DNA of 64,000 nucleotides from Candidatus Nanohaloarchaea archaeon (GCA_013343275.1 CP046106.1:248001-312000), one strand, 5' to 3'; shown: positions 1 through 8,481, numbered from the stretch's first letter. Translations and numbers: made by a program. Notes: a model not told the origin generated them from the sequence alone.

Positions 1-508
1 TCTGATCTGTAATTATGTCCATATAGCCTTCCTGGTTATTCGGTTCCGCTGATACCGCGAACTCTGGAGAGTAATGTTCTTCGAAGAGGTAGCCAGCGCC
101 GTTGAACCCGCCTTTTTCCTCGTCTGAGACTATCATCAGGCCTACGCTTGGTTGCTTATCTTTCAGATCCTTCATTACCTGCATGAGTGCGGCGACTCCT
201 GCCTTCATGTCGCCTGTTCCTCTACCATAAAGCTTTCCATCTTCTCTTTCTGGCTGGAACATTTCATCTGGTGCCTCTATTACGTCGATATGGCCGTGCA
301 GCATCAGATCAGGATTGTCATCGCCGAAAGTGATAACCATGGAAGGGATGCCCTCATTTTCATGTCTGTTGACCTCGAACTCTGGTTCGGAGAAGTAGTC
401 CTCGATAAAGTCCAGGCACCTGTTTATCTCCTTCAGGTCGTCGTTTGTGGATTTGAACTTCACAAGTTCCTCGGTAAGTTCCAGTATCTGGTCCTGTTTA
501 TCGGCCAT
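1..508 (-). CDS. M20-family metallopeptidase/deacylase, N-terminal part (runs off window)
   Basis: Reading from the ATG at 508 down to base 1 gives 169 open codons. The product carries the M20 (ArgE/DapE/ACY1/CPG2) metal-site signatures: HGHIDV near residue 71 (His73 and Asp75), GRGTGDMKAG near 95 (bridging Asp100) and SDEEKGG near 128 (general base and metal Glu pair). These are zinc-dependent amidohydrolases of the cytosol that deacylate amino acids or cleave dipeptides. The substrate cannot be told from the N-terminal half; succinyl-diaminopimelate, acetylornithine and LysW-lysine hydrolases all share these motifs. The dimerisation domain and C-terminal ligands lie outside the window. Confidence 0.88.
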   Translation of the reverse strand, partial: MADKQDQILELTEELVKFKSTNDDLKEINRCLDFIEDYFSEPEFEVNRHENEGIPSMVITFGDDNPDLMLHGHIDVIEAPDEMFQPEREDGKLYGRGTGDMKAGVAALMQVMKDLKDKQPSVGLMIVSDEEKGGFNGAGYLFEEHYSPEFAVSAEPNNQEGYMDIITDQ

Positions 509-560
509 ACCCAGTTATTACCGGAGAATTGTCTTAAATTTTCAGGAACAAACATGTAGT

Positions 561-821
561 ATGGAATTTGACTGGTTTGACCAAGCAGTTGACTATGCGG
601 AAGAAGAGTACGGAGAGCTCGAGGGCCGTGAGTTCGAGGCATCTGTCAGAAAATCTCTTTCAGCACTAGGTTTCGACACAACCTTTGTCCAGGATGTAGA
701 ACTTGATGAAGGTGTTGTCAACAGTTACCGGGTTGAAACCGATGAAGGAGATTACAGGATCGCAGTTCACAGAGATCAGTCTGAAATAGAGATCTATGAT
801 AGGCCTGACCATCTGGCGTAA
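561..821 (+). CDS. Small acidic hypothetical protein (86 aa)
   Basis: The ATG at 561 is preferred over the longer open frame from 447, because the extension is antisense to the M20 gene and because an AT-rich box (cttaaattt, about 532-540) sits about 25 bp upstream, as expected for a leaderless archaeal mRNA. The product is very acidic, starts MEFDWFDQAVDYAEEEYG, and has no membrane segment or known motif that I recognise. It diverges from the M20 gene. Function unknown. Confidence 0.7.
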   Translation: MEFDWFDQAVDYAEEEYGELEGREFEASVRKSLSALGFDTTFVQDVELDEGVVNSYRVETDEGDYRIAVHRDQSEIEIYDRPDHLA

Positions 822-853
822 AAGATAAATTTCTCATTCCTTCATTATTCTGC

Positions 854-1231
854 ATGAGCTCTCAAAAAGAAGCCGGAAATACTTTTGAAAGAGTTATAGA
901 TGCCGCACCAGACACGCTCTACGGCGATTACTCTGATGTAAGTGATCTTGAGGACAGGTACGTGATTTTCGAATATAAGGATATTGATGAAGGCATCAAT
1001 GTAATTTCCTCCGAGGAGATTGGAATGATTCTCGAGGCCGGAGCTGCGAATGACCAAGAATTTCCTCTTTTCAGAGGTATCGAGGCCAGCGAAGGATATG
1101 TCAGAAATGCCCTGGAGAATGGAGAGGGACTGATGGCTGCAAGAATAAGAGAAGGAGAAATTGATGATGCAGGTTACATGATTGAAGAAGGAGAGCTGAA
1201 AGGCCTCATGACCTTCGAATCAACTAACTGA
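854..1231 (+). CDS. Acidic hypothetical protein (125 aa)
   Basis: A 125-residue soluble acidic protein beginning MSSQKEAGNTFERVID. An AT-rich TATA-like stretch (aagataaattt, about 823-833) lies about 27 bp before the ATG, supporting this start and leaderless transcription. I recognise no domain. Its 3' end overlaps the convergent GNAT gene by 12 bases. It lies 32 bases after the 86-aa gene on the same strand but appears to have its own promoter. Confidence 0.65.
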   Translation: MSSQKEAGNTFERVIDAAPDTLYGDYSDVSDLEDRYVIFEYKDIDEGINVISSEEIGMILEAGAANDQEFPLFRGIEASEGYVRNALENGEGLMAARIREGEIDDAGYMIEEGELKGLMTFESTN

Positions 1232-2401
1232 AACATTTCTCACCCCTTCTACCGGTCCCTGCCCATGATCGCTGTATTCGGTGCCTGTGGCTTCAAGTGC
1301 TTCCTCAGCGGAATCGATTAACTGGATCTCACCGGTTCCGTCTTTATGGAACTGATAACCCATTGCATCGCTGACCTCATCACCGTAGTTAATGGCCTCT
1401 GGGCTGTATCTTTCTGGGTTAAATCCGGCATCGGAAAGCCTGTCTGCGACATCCCATGCTGACTGATGGTTGGCATCGAACTCTACGCCAACCCAGCGAA
1501 TGCTGTCGTCTTCAAGGGCCTGTTCAATGCTGTAGGCCTCGTCCTCCTCGCTTTCTTCAACCTGCTTTTCTGGGTCAAGTGCCGACATGACATCGTCAAG
1601 CGAATGTTCTCCTCCGTGGAGGATGCGGAAGCTGGCCATCTCACCGGTTTCATCGTCGTAGGTCTTCTGCTCAACTCGGTAACCCGTATCGGTAGAGCCT
1701 CCGGAACCCACTTCAAACTCTCTGGCCACACGCTCATCACGCTCCTCGTTTAAACTGGAGTGCACGTGATCCACTAGGCCTATATTCTCGTCAGTTACGT
1801 AGACCTCTCTGGAGTTCTCACCGGTGTACTCAAAGTTGCCGTCAGGATAAACCATAGGAACAACTGTCTCACGGCCTTCTCCAGCGAATACCTCAGGGTA
1901 CTTGTTCAGGCTGACTCCTTCAGGTACTGCTCCCTTCTTTTCATGGCCGTGCTGAGTCTTCGCATGAACAGAGGAGACAGGATGGGTAACATACCTGTCG
2001 GCGTCGGACTGTCTAGCTGTTTCAACCCTCTGATCCACGAGGTCCTGGTAGAAAGGTGCGCCATCCATTTCCTGAAACTCTGGATCCAGAACAATCCCTC
2101 CGAACTCGGCCTCATGGCCATCACGGTGATACTTTACAGATCCTGTACCGACAACAGTATCCTCCGGTATTTCTTCGCCTTCAACTTCTTGGCCTCCCGC
2201 TACTTCAACTACAAAGTTATCGCTGCCTTCTCCAGGGATTACTTCTTCCTCAACCATTTCAGGGTCTGTGAAGGCCACGAAAGGATAGTCCTCGTAGACT
2301 GCGTTGTAAGCTCCTGCTATGCCTTCGGCATCGAGTTCCTGTTCTCGGGCAGGTCTTACTTTGTACTCTACTGATTTCTGTTCTTGCTCCAAGTAGGCCA
2401 C
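1220..2401 (-). CDS. GNAT-fold N-acetyltransferase-like protein with C-terminal extension
   Basis: 393 residues from a GTG start at 2401. The N-terminal half has the layout of a GNAT acetyltransferase: an early helix (EGIAGAYNAVYEDYPF, residues about 27-42), then the strands VVGTGSVKYH and AEFGGIVLDPEF (about 84-110) that would form the acetyl-CoA-binding core, and a helix after DGAPFYQDLVDQRV. The C-terminal 180 residues are acidic and include IRWVGVEFDAN, possibly a second small alpha/beta domain. Acceptor unknown. The pyrophosphate-loop motif Q/RxxGxG/A is not clear, so the assignment rests on the general pattern. Confidence 0.62.
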   Translation of the reverse strand: MAYLEQEQKSVEYKVRPAREQELDAEGIAGAYNAVYEDYPFVAFTDPEMVEEEVIPGEGSDNFVVEVAGGQEVEGEEIPEDTVVGTGSVKYHRDGHEAEFGGIVLDPEFQEMDGAPFYQDLVDQRVETARQSDADRYVTHPVSSVHAKTQHGHEKKGAVPEGVSLNKYPEVFAGEGRETVVPMVYPDGNFEYTGENSREVYVTDENIGLVDHVHSSLNEERDERVAREFEVGSGGSTDTGYRVEQKTYDDETGEMASFRILHGGEHSLDDVMSALDPEKQVEESEEDEAYSIEQALEDDSIRWVGVEFDANHQSAWDVADRLSDAGFNPERYSPEAINYGDEVSDAMGYQFHKDGTGEIQLIDSAEEALEATGTEYSDHGQGPVEGVRNVSVS

Positions 2402-2631
2402 CTATAGCTGCTGTTTTCTTGCTGATTTTTGCCTGTTTGTGCGTTGCGTCGTGTTGTAATGATGTGTTGTAGTGTCATTGAATTTCACCTCAAAAAGCAG
2501 AATGAGACTGTAGAGGTCTTTAGCTCTACAGAATCAGGATAATCAGCAGGATAATAGAAATACCGGGTGCTAGCTGATCAAGATCTGAAACAGAATTAAA
2601 GCTTTGAGAGTCAAGGCTAGAGGTGAAGCTA

Positions 2632-2709
2632 TTACTTAGTCTGTAGAACGCGGCCACCCTTCTCGAGCTGGCCTTCAATAAAGCGTCCACCCGTGATTGC
2701 CTTGGACAT
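2632..2709 (-). CDS. Candidate leaderless 25-aa microprotein
   Basis: An ATG at 2709 opens 25 codons (MSKAITGGRFIEGQLEKGGR..., ending QTK). A perfect AT palindrome TTTTATAAAA at 2731-2740 is centred about 27 bp upstream of the A of the ATG, exactly where a TATA box for a leaderless transcript should be. A GGAGGT touches the ATG directly, too close to act as a normal ribosome binding site. The peptide is basic and glycine-rich, unlike its acidic neighbours. I do not recognise a family. Confidence 0.45.
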   Translation of the reverse strand: MSKAITGGRFIEGQLEKGGRVLQTK

Positions 2710-2730
2710 ACCTCCAGTTAGGTGATTACT

Positions 2731-2740
2731 TTTTATAAAA
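2731..2740 (-). promoter_or_regulatory. TATA box TTTTATAAAA for the 25-aa ORF
   Basis: Ten-base AT palindrome centred 27 bp before the ATG at 2709. Because it is palindromic it could drive transcription either way, but the psmB start is more than 110 bases away on the other side. Confidence 0.5.
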
Positions 2741-2854
2741 ATTCTGCTTAACAGGCCGTTGTGGAGGAGTTCCACATACCTATTTAAAGATAAGAGAGGA
2801 ATCTTTGCTTAGTAAGTTTTAATCCGTGAAAGTTTTTCTCGGGGATGATTTATA

Positions 2855-3505
2855 ATGGAAAATAACCAGGTTCAGACGAAACAGGACATGGACGAATTCA
2901 AAACAGGCACGACTACAGTAGGCCTAACAACCGATAAAGGAGTTATTCTGGCAGCTGACCGGAGAGCCTCAATGGGAAGGCTTACAGCTTCAAAGTACGC
3001 CAAGAAGGTGTACAAGCTGGATGATCAGATAGGCCTTACAATCGCTGGCAGCGTCGGCGATGCACAGAAGATTATCAGGATGATGAGAAGCCAGCTCAAC
3101 CTGCACAAGCTGGAGACCAAGGAACTATCGGTCAAAGGAGCAGGAACACTACTATCTAACATACTACACGGCCACAAAGCCATGCCGTTCTTCAACCAGT
3201 TCATCATGGGCGGAATCGAAGACGGCGAAGGAGTACTCTACGACCTGGATCCTGCAGGAGGCCTGATGAAGCACGAGAAGTTCACGGCCACAGGATCAGG
3301 AAGCCAGATGGCTTACGGAGTACTTGAGGACAAGTTCGAGCAGGAACTTGACCACGAAGAGGGAAGAAAACTTGCAACACGAGCAGTACAGGCTGCCATG
3401 GAAAGAGACACGGCCTCCGGAAACGGAATTATGGTAGCTGAAATCACTGAAGACGATGGCTACCGTGTGCTCGATGAGAAAGAAGTAGAGAGCGTTCTCA
3501 AGTAA
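2855..3505 (+). CDS. psmB: Proteasome subunit beta
   Basis: Catalytic beta subunit of the archaeal 20S proteasome, 216 residues. An 18-residue propeptide ends in Gly18, and autocleavage would expose the nucleophile Thr19 (motif GTTTVG). Mature Asp17 and Lys33, which complete the Ntn-hydrolase site, correspond to Asp35 (AADRRAS) and Lys51 (KYAKKVYKL). The GSGSQMAYG loop, SGNGI and the rest of the fold are intact, and length is normal for the family. An ATG ten bases upstream is in another frame. No alpha subunit is in the window. A pyrimidine-rich stretch follows the stop. Confidence 0.96.
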   Translation: MENNQVQTKQDMDEFKTGTTTVGLTTDKGVILAADRRASMGRLTASKYAKKVYKLDDQIGLTIAGSVGDAQKIIRMMRSQLNLHKLETKELSVKGAGTLLSNILHGHKAMPFFNQFIMGGIEDGEGVLYDLDPAGGLMKHEKFTATGSGSQMAYGVLEDKFEQELDHEEGRKLATRAVQAAMERDTASGNGIMVAEITEDDGYRVLDEKEVESVLK

Positions 3506-3545
3506 AGGTTTTCTCTCCTCTTCTCTTACTTACTTTATTTTACTT
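3506..3545 (+). terminator. T-rich terminator after psmB
   Basis: The 40 bases after the psmB stop are a run of T/C tracts (ttttctctcctcttctctt, then actttattttac). U-rich tracts of this kind are the cis signal for archaeal termination; no hairpin is needed. Confidence 0.55.
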
Positions 3546-3608
3546 CAGGGTTTCGTACATAGCAAAAATTTATACAGAGTATTTTAACAACAAGGATTGA
3601 TTGACAAA

Positions 3609-5489
3609 ATGGAAGAATTAGAAGACGTAAAAGATCTTTTGCCTCCAGAGGCAAACGTAGACGACATAAAGTTCGAAGCATCAGACATAGTGGTATACAC
3701 AAACAGCAAGGATTTTTTCCTTGACCACTCAGATGTTATTCAGGACATAGTATCACAACTCAAGAAAAGAGTGGAAGTAAGGCCTTCATCAAAGCTTTTC
3801 AACAAGCCTGAAACCGCTGAAGAGAAACTCAAAGAAATAGTTGAAGAAAGAGAAGAAGCAGAGATCGACAATGTTATCTTCCAGCCTTCTCTCGGAAAAA
3901 TGATAATCAGGACACCAAAGCCTGGAGCAATTATAGGTAAGAAAGGCTCAGGCCTACAGGAAATCAAGGAGGCAACTCTGTGGGCTCCGCAGGTGGAAAG
4001 AGTGCCATCTATCAGCTCGAAGGTAGTTGATAGAGCCAGAGAGCTGACTGTAGAGGATCCAGAGTTCAGGAAAGACTTTCTGCATGAAGTTGGGCAGAAG
4101 ATCCGCCTTGACAAATCTGTCGGCGATGAATGGATACGTACCTCCGCTCTAGGAGGGTTCCGGCAGGTAGGAAGAAGCTGTGTGCTTCTGCAGACCGAGG
4201 AATCTAACGTACTGATGGATGCAGGAATCGACCCTTCCGCAGAGTCAGGCACGAAGGACAACTATCCTTTCCTCAACGCGCCTGAACTTGATCTTCAGAA
4301 CCTTGACGCAGTAGTTCTCAGCCACGCACACATGGACCACGTAGGAATGATCCCATATCTATACAAGATGGGATACGACGGGCCTCTGTACTGCACCAAG
4401 CCTACAAGAGACCTGATGATCATGCTGTGCCTAGACTACATAGGCCTGGCACACAGCGAGCGAGCAAAAGCCCCTTACGACTCCTCAGACATCAAAAAGG
4501 CAGTTAAAAGAACAATCACACCGGATTATGGAGAAGTTACCGATATCACCCCTGATATGAGGCTTACGCTGAAGAACTCAGGCCACATTATCGGATCAGC
4601 TCTCTGCCACATCCACGTGGGTGAAGGCCTGCATAATCTGCTTTACACTGGAGACTACAACTACGATCAGACTGAGATGTTGAGTCCTGCAGATACTAAC
4701 TTCCAGCGTGTTGAGACCATGATTACGGAGTCTACTTACGGAGGCCGTGATGATAAACAGACGCCGAGAGATGAGGCGAACAAGAAGTTCCTCTCCCGGG
4801 TAAAGCAGACTCTGAATAAGGGGGGCAAGGTTATCGTACCTGTCTTCGCCGTAGGACGTTCGCAGGAGGTTCTAGGTCTCTTGGCTGACGAGATGAAGAG
4901 AGACTACTTTGACTACAATGTCTACATTGATGGCATGATTAACGATGTGAACGCTCTCCACACAGCCTATCCAGAGTTCCTCTCGGAGAAGGTACAGAAC
5001 AAGGTCCTGGATGAGGAATCGCCGTTCCTTATGGACAATATCAAGACTATCGGAAGCCATCAGGAGAGAAAGGAAGTGTATGAAGACGATTCCTGTATAA
5101 TTCTGACAACTTCAGGATCTATCACAGGCGGACCGGTAATGTCCTACCTTCAGGAAGAGGCCGAAGCTCCAGAAAACACTCTGATCTTCGTAGGTTACCA
5201 GTTCGAGGGATCGCTTGGACGTAAGATCCAGTCCGGAGCAGACAGGGTTGAGATTAACGGAGAGAAAGTTGATGTCAACCTTGATACCTACACGGTTTCA
5301 GGTTTCTCTGCACACAGTGACCGGCAGCAGATCATCAACTTCTCCAAGAACCTGAGAAGCACACCTAACAAGATCCTGACTAACCACGGCGAGGAATCAA
5401 AATGCTTCTCACTCGCCAGCTCCCTGCACAAGATCCTGAACATCGACACGTCAGCACCTCAGAACCTGGAGACAATCCGACTTAACTAA
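3609..5489 (+). CDS. fttA: KH-domain beta-CASP ribonuclease, aCPSF1/FttA termination factor
   Basis: About 626 residues matching archaeal aCPSF1, the nuclease that cleaves nascent RNA to terminate transcription. Order: two N-terminal KH domains (about 1-140, second with GAIIGKKGSGLQEI), metallo-beta-lactamase domain with LSHAHMDHVG (about 236-245) and TGDYN, then the beta-CASP insertion and closing VSGFSAHSD and NHGEES motifs. The frame is also open from a TTG at 3597, but the ATG at 3609 gives the usual family start MEELEDVKDLLPPEA. A TATA-like ttatac at 3569-3575 serves either start. It is the expected partner of the U-rich terminators seen in this window. Confidence 0.95.
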   Translation: MEELEDVKDLLPPEANVDDIKFEASDIVVYTNSKDFFLDHSDVIQDIVSQLKKRVEVRPSSKLFNKPETAEEKLKEIVEEREEAEIDNVIFQPSLGKMIIRTPKPGAIIGKKGSGLQEIKEATLWAPQVERVPSISSKVVDRARELTVEDPEFRKDFLHEVGQKIRLDKSVGDEWIRTSALGGFRQVGRSCVLLQTEESNVLMDAGIDPSAESGTKDNYPFLNAPELDLQNLDAVVLSHAHMDHVGMIPYLYKMGYDGPLYCTKPTRDLMIMLCLDYIGLAHSERAKAPYDSSDIKKAVKRTITPDYGEVTDITPDMRLTLKNSGHIIGSALCHIHVGEGLHNLLYTGDYNYDQTEMLSPADTNFQRVETMITESTYGGRDDKQTPRDEANKKFLSRVKQTLNKGGKVIVPVFAVGRSQEVLGLLADEMKRDYFDYNVYIDGMINDVNALHTAYPEFLSEKVQNKVLDEESPFLMDNIKTIGSHQERKEVYEDDSCIILTTSGSITGGPVMSYLQEEAEAPENTLIFVGYQFEGSLGRKIQSGADRVEINGEKVDVNLDTYTVSGFSAHSDRQQIINFSKNLRSTPNKILTNHGEESKCFSLASSLHKILNIDTSAPQNLETIRLN

Positions 5490-5545
5490 ATCTGGGTAGA
5501 AGGCCGTAAAAAGGTTTAAATCGGCCGCTCCCACATACTTTTTCT

Positions 5546-5815
5546 ATGGTTTGGGAAGTTAAATGCGATAACTGTGGAGAGATAATTAACTGGGGCGGCA
5601 GCGAGCCCTCGGAATACGGGCCTGGAGAGCCGGAGGACATGAAGCTTGGAGATGAGGCCATCAAGTTCGATGGAAATACTTACTGCAAGGCCTGTGTCAA
5701 GAAGTTTGTCAAGTTCGGCGTAGGAGATGTAGAAGATCGGGTTGACTACCTGGAAGATAGAATGAAAGAAGTTATGCAGGCTGTGGGCATGGAGAAAAGC
5801 ATTAACCCTGAGTAG
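5546..5815 (+). CDS. Small zinc-ribbon-like protein (89 aa)
   Basis: Starts MVWEVKCDNCGEIINWGG and contains a second pair YCKACVKKF (about residues 46-54), so two CxxC pairs that could bind one zinc. The C-terminal third is a charged amphipathic helix (VDYLEDRMKEVMQAVGM). A TATA-like ggtttaaatcg (5512-5522) lies about 28 bp before the ATG. No family is recognised beyond the zinc-ribbon pattern. It faces the DUF1059-like gene, with the two stops adjacent. Confidence 0.7.
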   Translation: MVWEVKCDNCGEIINWGGSEPSEYGPGEPEDMKLGDEAIKFDGNTYCKACVKKFVKFGVGDVEDRVDYLEDRMKEVMQAVGMEKSINPE

Positions 5816-5998
5816 CTATTTTTCGCTTATTCTTTCTCTAATCTCTTCTTCCTCGTAAGCAATATTGGGTTCAGCTACGTCCGTTTCTCGCTGGAGATCG
5901 TGTTCTCTTTTCATGTGCTGCTTGGCCAGCTGGACAAGGTCGTCTTCGTTTTCGTCCTCGAACTCCATGCCGCATATATCACAGGTAAACTGCTTCAT
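5816..5998 (-). CDS. DUF1059-like small zinc-finger protein (60 aa)
   Basis: MKQFTCDICGMEFEDENEDD followed by AKQHMKREHDL: two Cys (CxxC) and two His (HxxxxH) arranged as a single C2H2-type finger, the pattern of DUF1059/C2H2 small archaeal proteins. The tail is acidic. These proteins are of unknown function. A similar but shorter finger protein is encoded at 51332-51427. Confidence 0.7.
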   Translation of the reverse strand: MKQFTCDICGMEFEDENEDDLVQLAKQHMKREHDLQRETDVAEPNIAYEEEEIRERISEK

Positions 5999-6052
5999 CA
6001 GAAGTTACACCGACACTATTTATCGTCTCAACTAACTAAAAACTTGCGAAAC

Positions 6053-6820
6053 TCAATCCTGGAGAACTCTCTGAGCATCGTTCTCCTCCAAGGTATTGTT
6101 CATCTTCAGAAGTACTCTGTTCTCCGGCAGGAACGGTGGTGGAAGAAATCTAAGCCCGAGGAGACCGGCCTCAGTCATAAAGACAGGGAAGGGAACCAGG
6201 TGGCAGCTGTAACCTTCATCCCTGTAGATATCTTTCGCTAACTCTCCCAGTGATATCTCTTCGTCTCCTGCCACTTCTAGGACTTCTCCACTGTAGTTAT
6301 CCAGACAGCGGTATAGTATTTCGATCAGAGAGTCTTTTTCGATAGGCTGCATCTGCGTAGGTATATCCGGGAACACTCGCGTGAAAGAGATATTGCGGAT
6401 AGACTCCAGTAGACGGTTGCCTTCGCCAAGAACAGTTGAAGGCCTGACAATAGTATAGTCCACACCAGATTCCTGTATGATCTCCTCTGCTCTCTCCTTT
6501 GTGTTGAAGTAGCTGTGGTCTATCTTACCTACACCCAGAGCACTTAGATAAACTATCTTTTCAGTGTCTACACCTTTAACCAAGTGTTCTGTACCTCTAA
6601 CGTGCGTGTTGTAGTACTCTTTCTCACCGTAGAATCCGGGAGCCAGTCCTATAGTATGATAGACTACATCAAAGCTCTTGTCGATCCCAAACTCCTTTCT
6701 GATATCTATATGGTAATCTCCTCTAGTCCTGTCGAGATACTCTACGCTGTGGCCTTCGCTGGAAAGTCTCTTCCCTATATTTTTACCGATAAATCCCTTG
6801 CCAGCTACTAAAACATCCAT
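6053..6820 (-). CDS. NAD(P)-binding atypical SDR, NDUFA9-like
   Basis: 255 residues. The N-terminus MDVLVAGKGFIGKNIGKRL is a Rossmann glycine motif (GxGxxG), followed by VVYHTIGLAP and YLSALGVG in the positions usual for atypical short-chain dehydrogenases. HSYFNTKERAE holds the Tyr/Lys region, but with YFNTK rather than canonical YxxxK. VRPSTVLGEG is typical of the NDUFA9/NmrA-like subgroup. Substrate unknown; members act on isoprenoid or sugar-nucleotide substrates or serve structural roles. It stands alone on the minus strand. Confidence 0.78.
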   Translation of the reverse strand: MDVLVAGKGFIGKNIGKRLSSEGHSVEYLDRTRGDYHIDIRKEFGIDKSFDVVYHTIGLAPGFYGEKEYYNTHVRGTEHLVKGVDTEKIVYLSALGVGKIDHSYFNTKERAEEIIQESGVDYTIVRPSTVLGEGNRLLESIRNISFTRVFPDIPTQMQPIEKDSLIEILYRCLDNYSGEVLEVAGDEEISLGELAKDIYRDEGYSCHLVPFPVFMTEAGLLGLRFLPPPFLPENRVLLKMNNTLEENDAQRVLQD

Positions 6821-6897
6821 GAAATAACTTTCATGGCTTCCTAATTAATAAGTCCACTTGCTCTACAGTTTTTAACACGGATAACTAAACAATAGGT

Positions 6898-7389
6898 ATG
6901 GACCTCGACAACTCGGCCCTGGCATACCAAGTATTCCGATACACTTTTCTAGACGATAAAAGCTACAGCGTGCAGATGGAGCTAAAGCACGGAATAGAGG
7001 ACGAGAAAGCTGAACAGATTATACTACAGGCCTCGGAAGAAGGTCTACTCGATGTAGTAGAAGGTAGCGATCCCGAGGAGTACACTGTAGACTTCGATGC
7101 GCTTGTGGAGAAGTTCTACGAATACTGGGAGGAAGAAGTAGAGGAGTTGAATACGCCGGTAGCATTCGACGACTTCCTGAAAGGTTACATGAAGGCCTAC
7201 TTCAGAAACGAGGAGAACTCCTCAATCAACGAGATGCTTGTAGAGAAGCTTTATCTTGGTCTGGGCAACATGGAGTCATCAACAGGCCTGCCAAGAGGGC
7301 TTGATGAAATGCTGAACGAACTAAGCGAGAGGTATGAAGGCCCTAAAAAGTTCAGAGATTACGTACAGAAAGGTCTAGACAATTCATAG
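6898..7389 (+). CDS. Acidic hypothetical protein (163 aa)
   Basis: Predominantly helical, strongly acidic, with no transmembrane segment. The first 55 residues (AYQVFRYTFLDDKSYSV and EDEKAEQIILQASEEGLLDV) could form a small winged-helix-like unit, but no DNA-binding signature is clear. A TATA-like tttttaaca (about 6868-6876) lies about 27 bp before the ATG. The CsaA-like gene follows 9 bases after the stop, suggesting one transcript. Confidence 0.7.
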   Translation: MDLDNSALAYQVFRYTFLDDKSYSVQMELKHGIEDEKAEQIILQASEEGLLDVVEGSDPEEYTVDFDALVEKFYEYWEEEVEELNTPVAFDDFLKGYMKAYFRNEENSSINEMLVEKLYLGLGNMESSTGLPRGLDEMLNELSERYEGPKKFRDYVQKGLDNS

Positions 7390-7398
7390 GTGGCTTAA

Positions 7399-7722
7399 GT
7401 GACCGGCTCTCTTTTCGACACGGATTTCAAGGTAGGTACAGTGGAAAAAGCAGAGGACTTCTCAGAGGCTGAGAAACCTGAGATGGCCAAGCTCTGGATA
7501 GATCTCGGTGACGAAAAGGTCCAGAGTGCAGCCCAGACAGGCTACAATTATGGGCCAGAAGATCTGGAAGGCCGACAGGTAATATGTGCCACTAATCTCG
7601 GTAATGTAAGGATTGCAGGTTTCAAGTCGGAGGTACTTACAGTTGGAGTGCCTGACAGTGACGGAAACCCGGTGCTTGTAGGCCCTGACAGCAAGGTTCC
7701 TGAAGGCGGCAACCTCTACTGA
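7399..7722 (+). CDS. csaA: CsaA-like tRNA-binding (EMAP-II/OB-fold) protein
   Basis: 107 residues from a GTG start. The sequence follows the CsaA/tRNA_bind OB-fold: FKVGTVEKAEDFSEAEKP, KLWIDLG, VQSAAQTGYNYGPEDLEGRQV and the diagnostic RIAGFKSEVLTVGVPD with GPDSKVPEGG at the end. CsaA proteins are small dimers that bind tRNA and have chaperone-like activity. The gene is full length and lies 9 bases after the 163-aa gene, probably co-transcribed. Confidence 0.9.
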   Translation: MTGSLFDTDFKVGTVEKAEDFSEAEKPEMAKLWIDLGDEKVQSAAQTGYNYGPEDLEGRQVICATNLGNVRIAGFKSEVLTVGVPDSDGNPVLVGPDSKVPEGGNLY

Positions 7723-7759
7723 ATCATTTATTTAGATTTTTACATACGGAATACTTATT

Positions 7760-8173
7760 GTGAAAGCAGAGGAAATAGAGACAAGAATAGATGAAGTAGG
7801 AAATGAATGGAGAGGCCTCTACTCGCTTTTCGAGGACAAAGGAGATAAGGCAGTTGATATCCTCTACCATGCAGATCCTGAGGACTACAACCTTCCGTTG
7901 CCTGGAGAAGTTTACCAGGAAGTAGATGAAGACGGCCTTCTGCCTTCAGGAATTCCAGAGGGAGATTTCGAGAGTATTGTCAACTTTCTTTCCCGTGCGG
8001 AGATACTTCCGACCTGGAACGACTCCGCTCCCTTCAGAATATTGATGAATGATATCGATGAACAGGATCTGGCAACGGCCTATGAATATGTCTCAGGAGA
8101 ACAGTATAACTTTCCAGAAGACGGACTGGTTGCGGAAAGAAATGTAGATGTTCCAGACTACCTCAGTTCATAA
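7760..8173 (+). CDS. Acidic hypothetical protein (137 aa)
   Basis: GTG start at 7760 preceded by an AT-rich promoter-like stretch (atttatttagattttt, about 7727-7742). The product is soluble, acidic and mostly helical (MKAEEIETRIDEVGNEWRGL). No family recognised. The last 6 bases overlap the convergent mini-TFB gene. Confidence 0.65.
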   Translation: MKAEEIETRIDEVGNEWRGLYSLFEDKGDKAVDILYHADPEDYNLPLPGEVYQEVDEDGLLPSGIPEGDFESIVNFLSRAEILPTWNDSAPFRILMNDIDEQDLATAYEYVSGEQYNFPEDGLVAERNVDVPDYLSS

Positions 8174-8440
8174 ACTATTACGTTCTCTTATCTCCAGACC
8201 GAGTTTCTGCCGTGCACCGTAGATTGCTCTCCTGCTTACATCGAGCTCCTCAGCTATAGTATCCAGATTACTGTCATATTCTTCTGTCTCATAGAGACCT
8301 ACACCAACACATACCCGTGGATTGCCGCCTCTATCACTGTATTCTGCTGCGATCTCTAGACCTTTCTCATCGAGTTCTTCAACATAAACTTCACTGACAT
8401 ACTCCGAAAACAGCTTTTCGTAGTCAATATCCAGGTCCAT
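8168..8440 (-). CDS. TFB-like single cyclin-repeat protein (mini-TFB, 90 aa)
   Basis: Residues about 35-85 (NPRVCVGVGLYETEEYD, then TIAEELDVSRRAIYGARQKLGL) resemble one cyclin/core repeat of archaeal transcription factor B, with the closing helix-turn-helix (AEELDVSRRAIYGA) that contacts the BRE. There is no zinc ribbon and no second repeat, so it is far shorter than TFB (about 300 aa). It might be a small promoter-binding regulator or an HTH protein of another origin. The match is by pattern only. Confidence 0.55.
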   Translation of the reverse strand: MDLDIDYEKLFSEYVSEVYVEELDEKGLEIAAEYSDRGGNPRVCVGVGLYETEEYDSNLDTIAEELDVSRRAIYGARQKLGLEIRERNSL

Positions 8441-8481
8441 CGGAAAAATAGGTAGAAGAAAAAATGTAATAAGGCCTACAT

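Larger units (their letters stand above)
2402..2854. other. Long intergenic region between GNAT and psmB genes
   Basis: About 450 bases with no long gene. It contains one candidate 25-codon ORF on the minus strand (listed separately) with a strong TATA box, and the upstream region of psmB, where AT-rich boxes occur at 2780-2790 (tatttaaagat) and about 2815-2822 (gttttaat). I see no tRNA, tandem repeat or convincing hairpin in the rest. Confidence 0.5.

Noticed and set aside
1943-2374. 143-codon open frame on the plus strand
   Set aside because: Antisense shadow of the GNAT-like gene, with non-acidic composition unlike real genes here.
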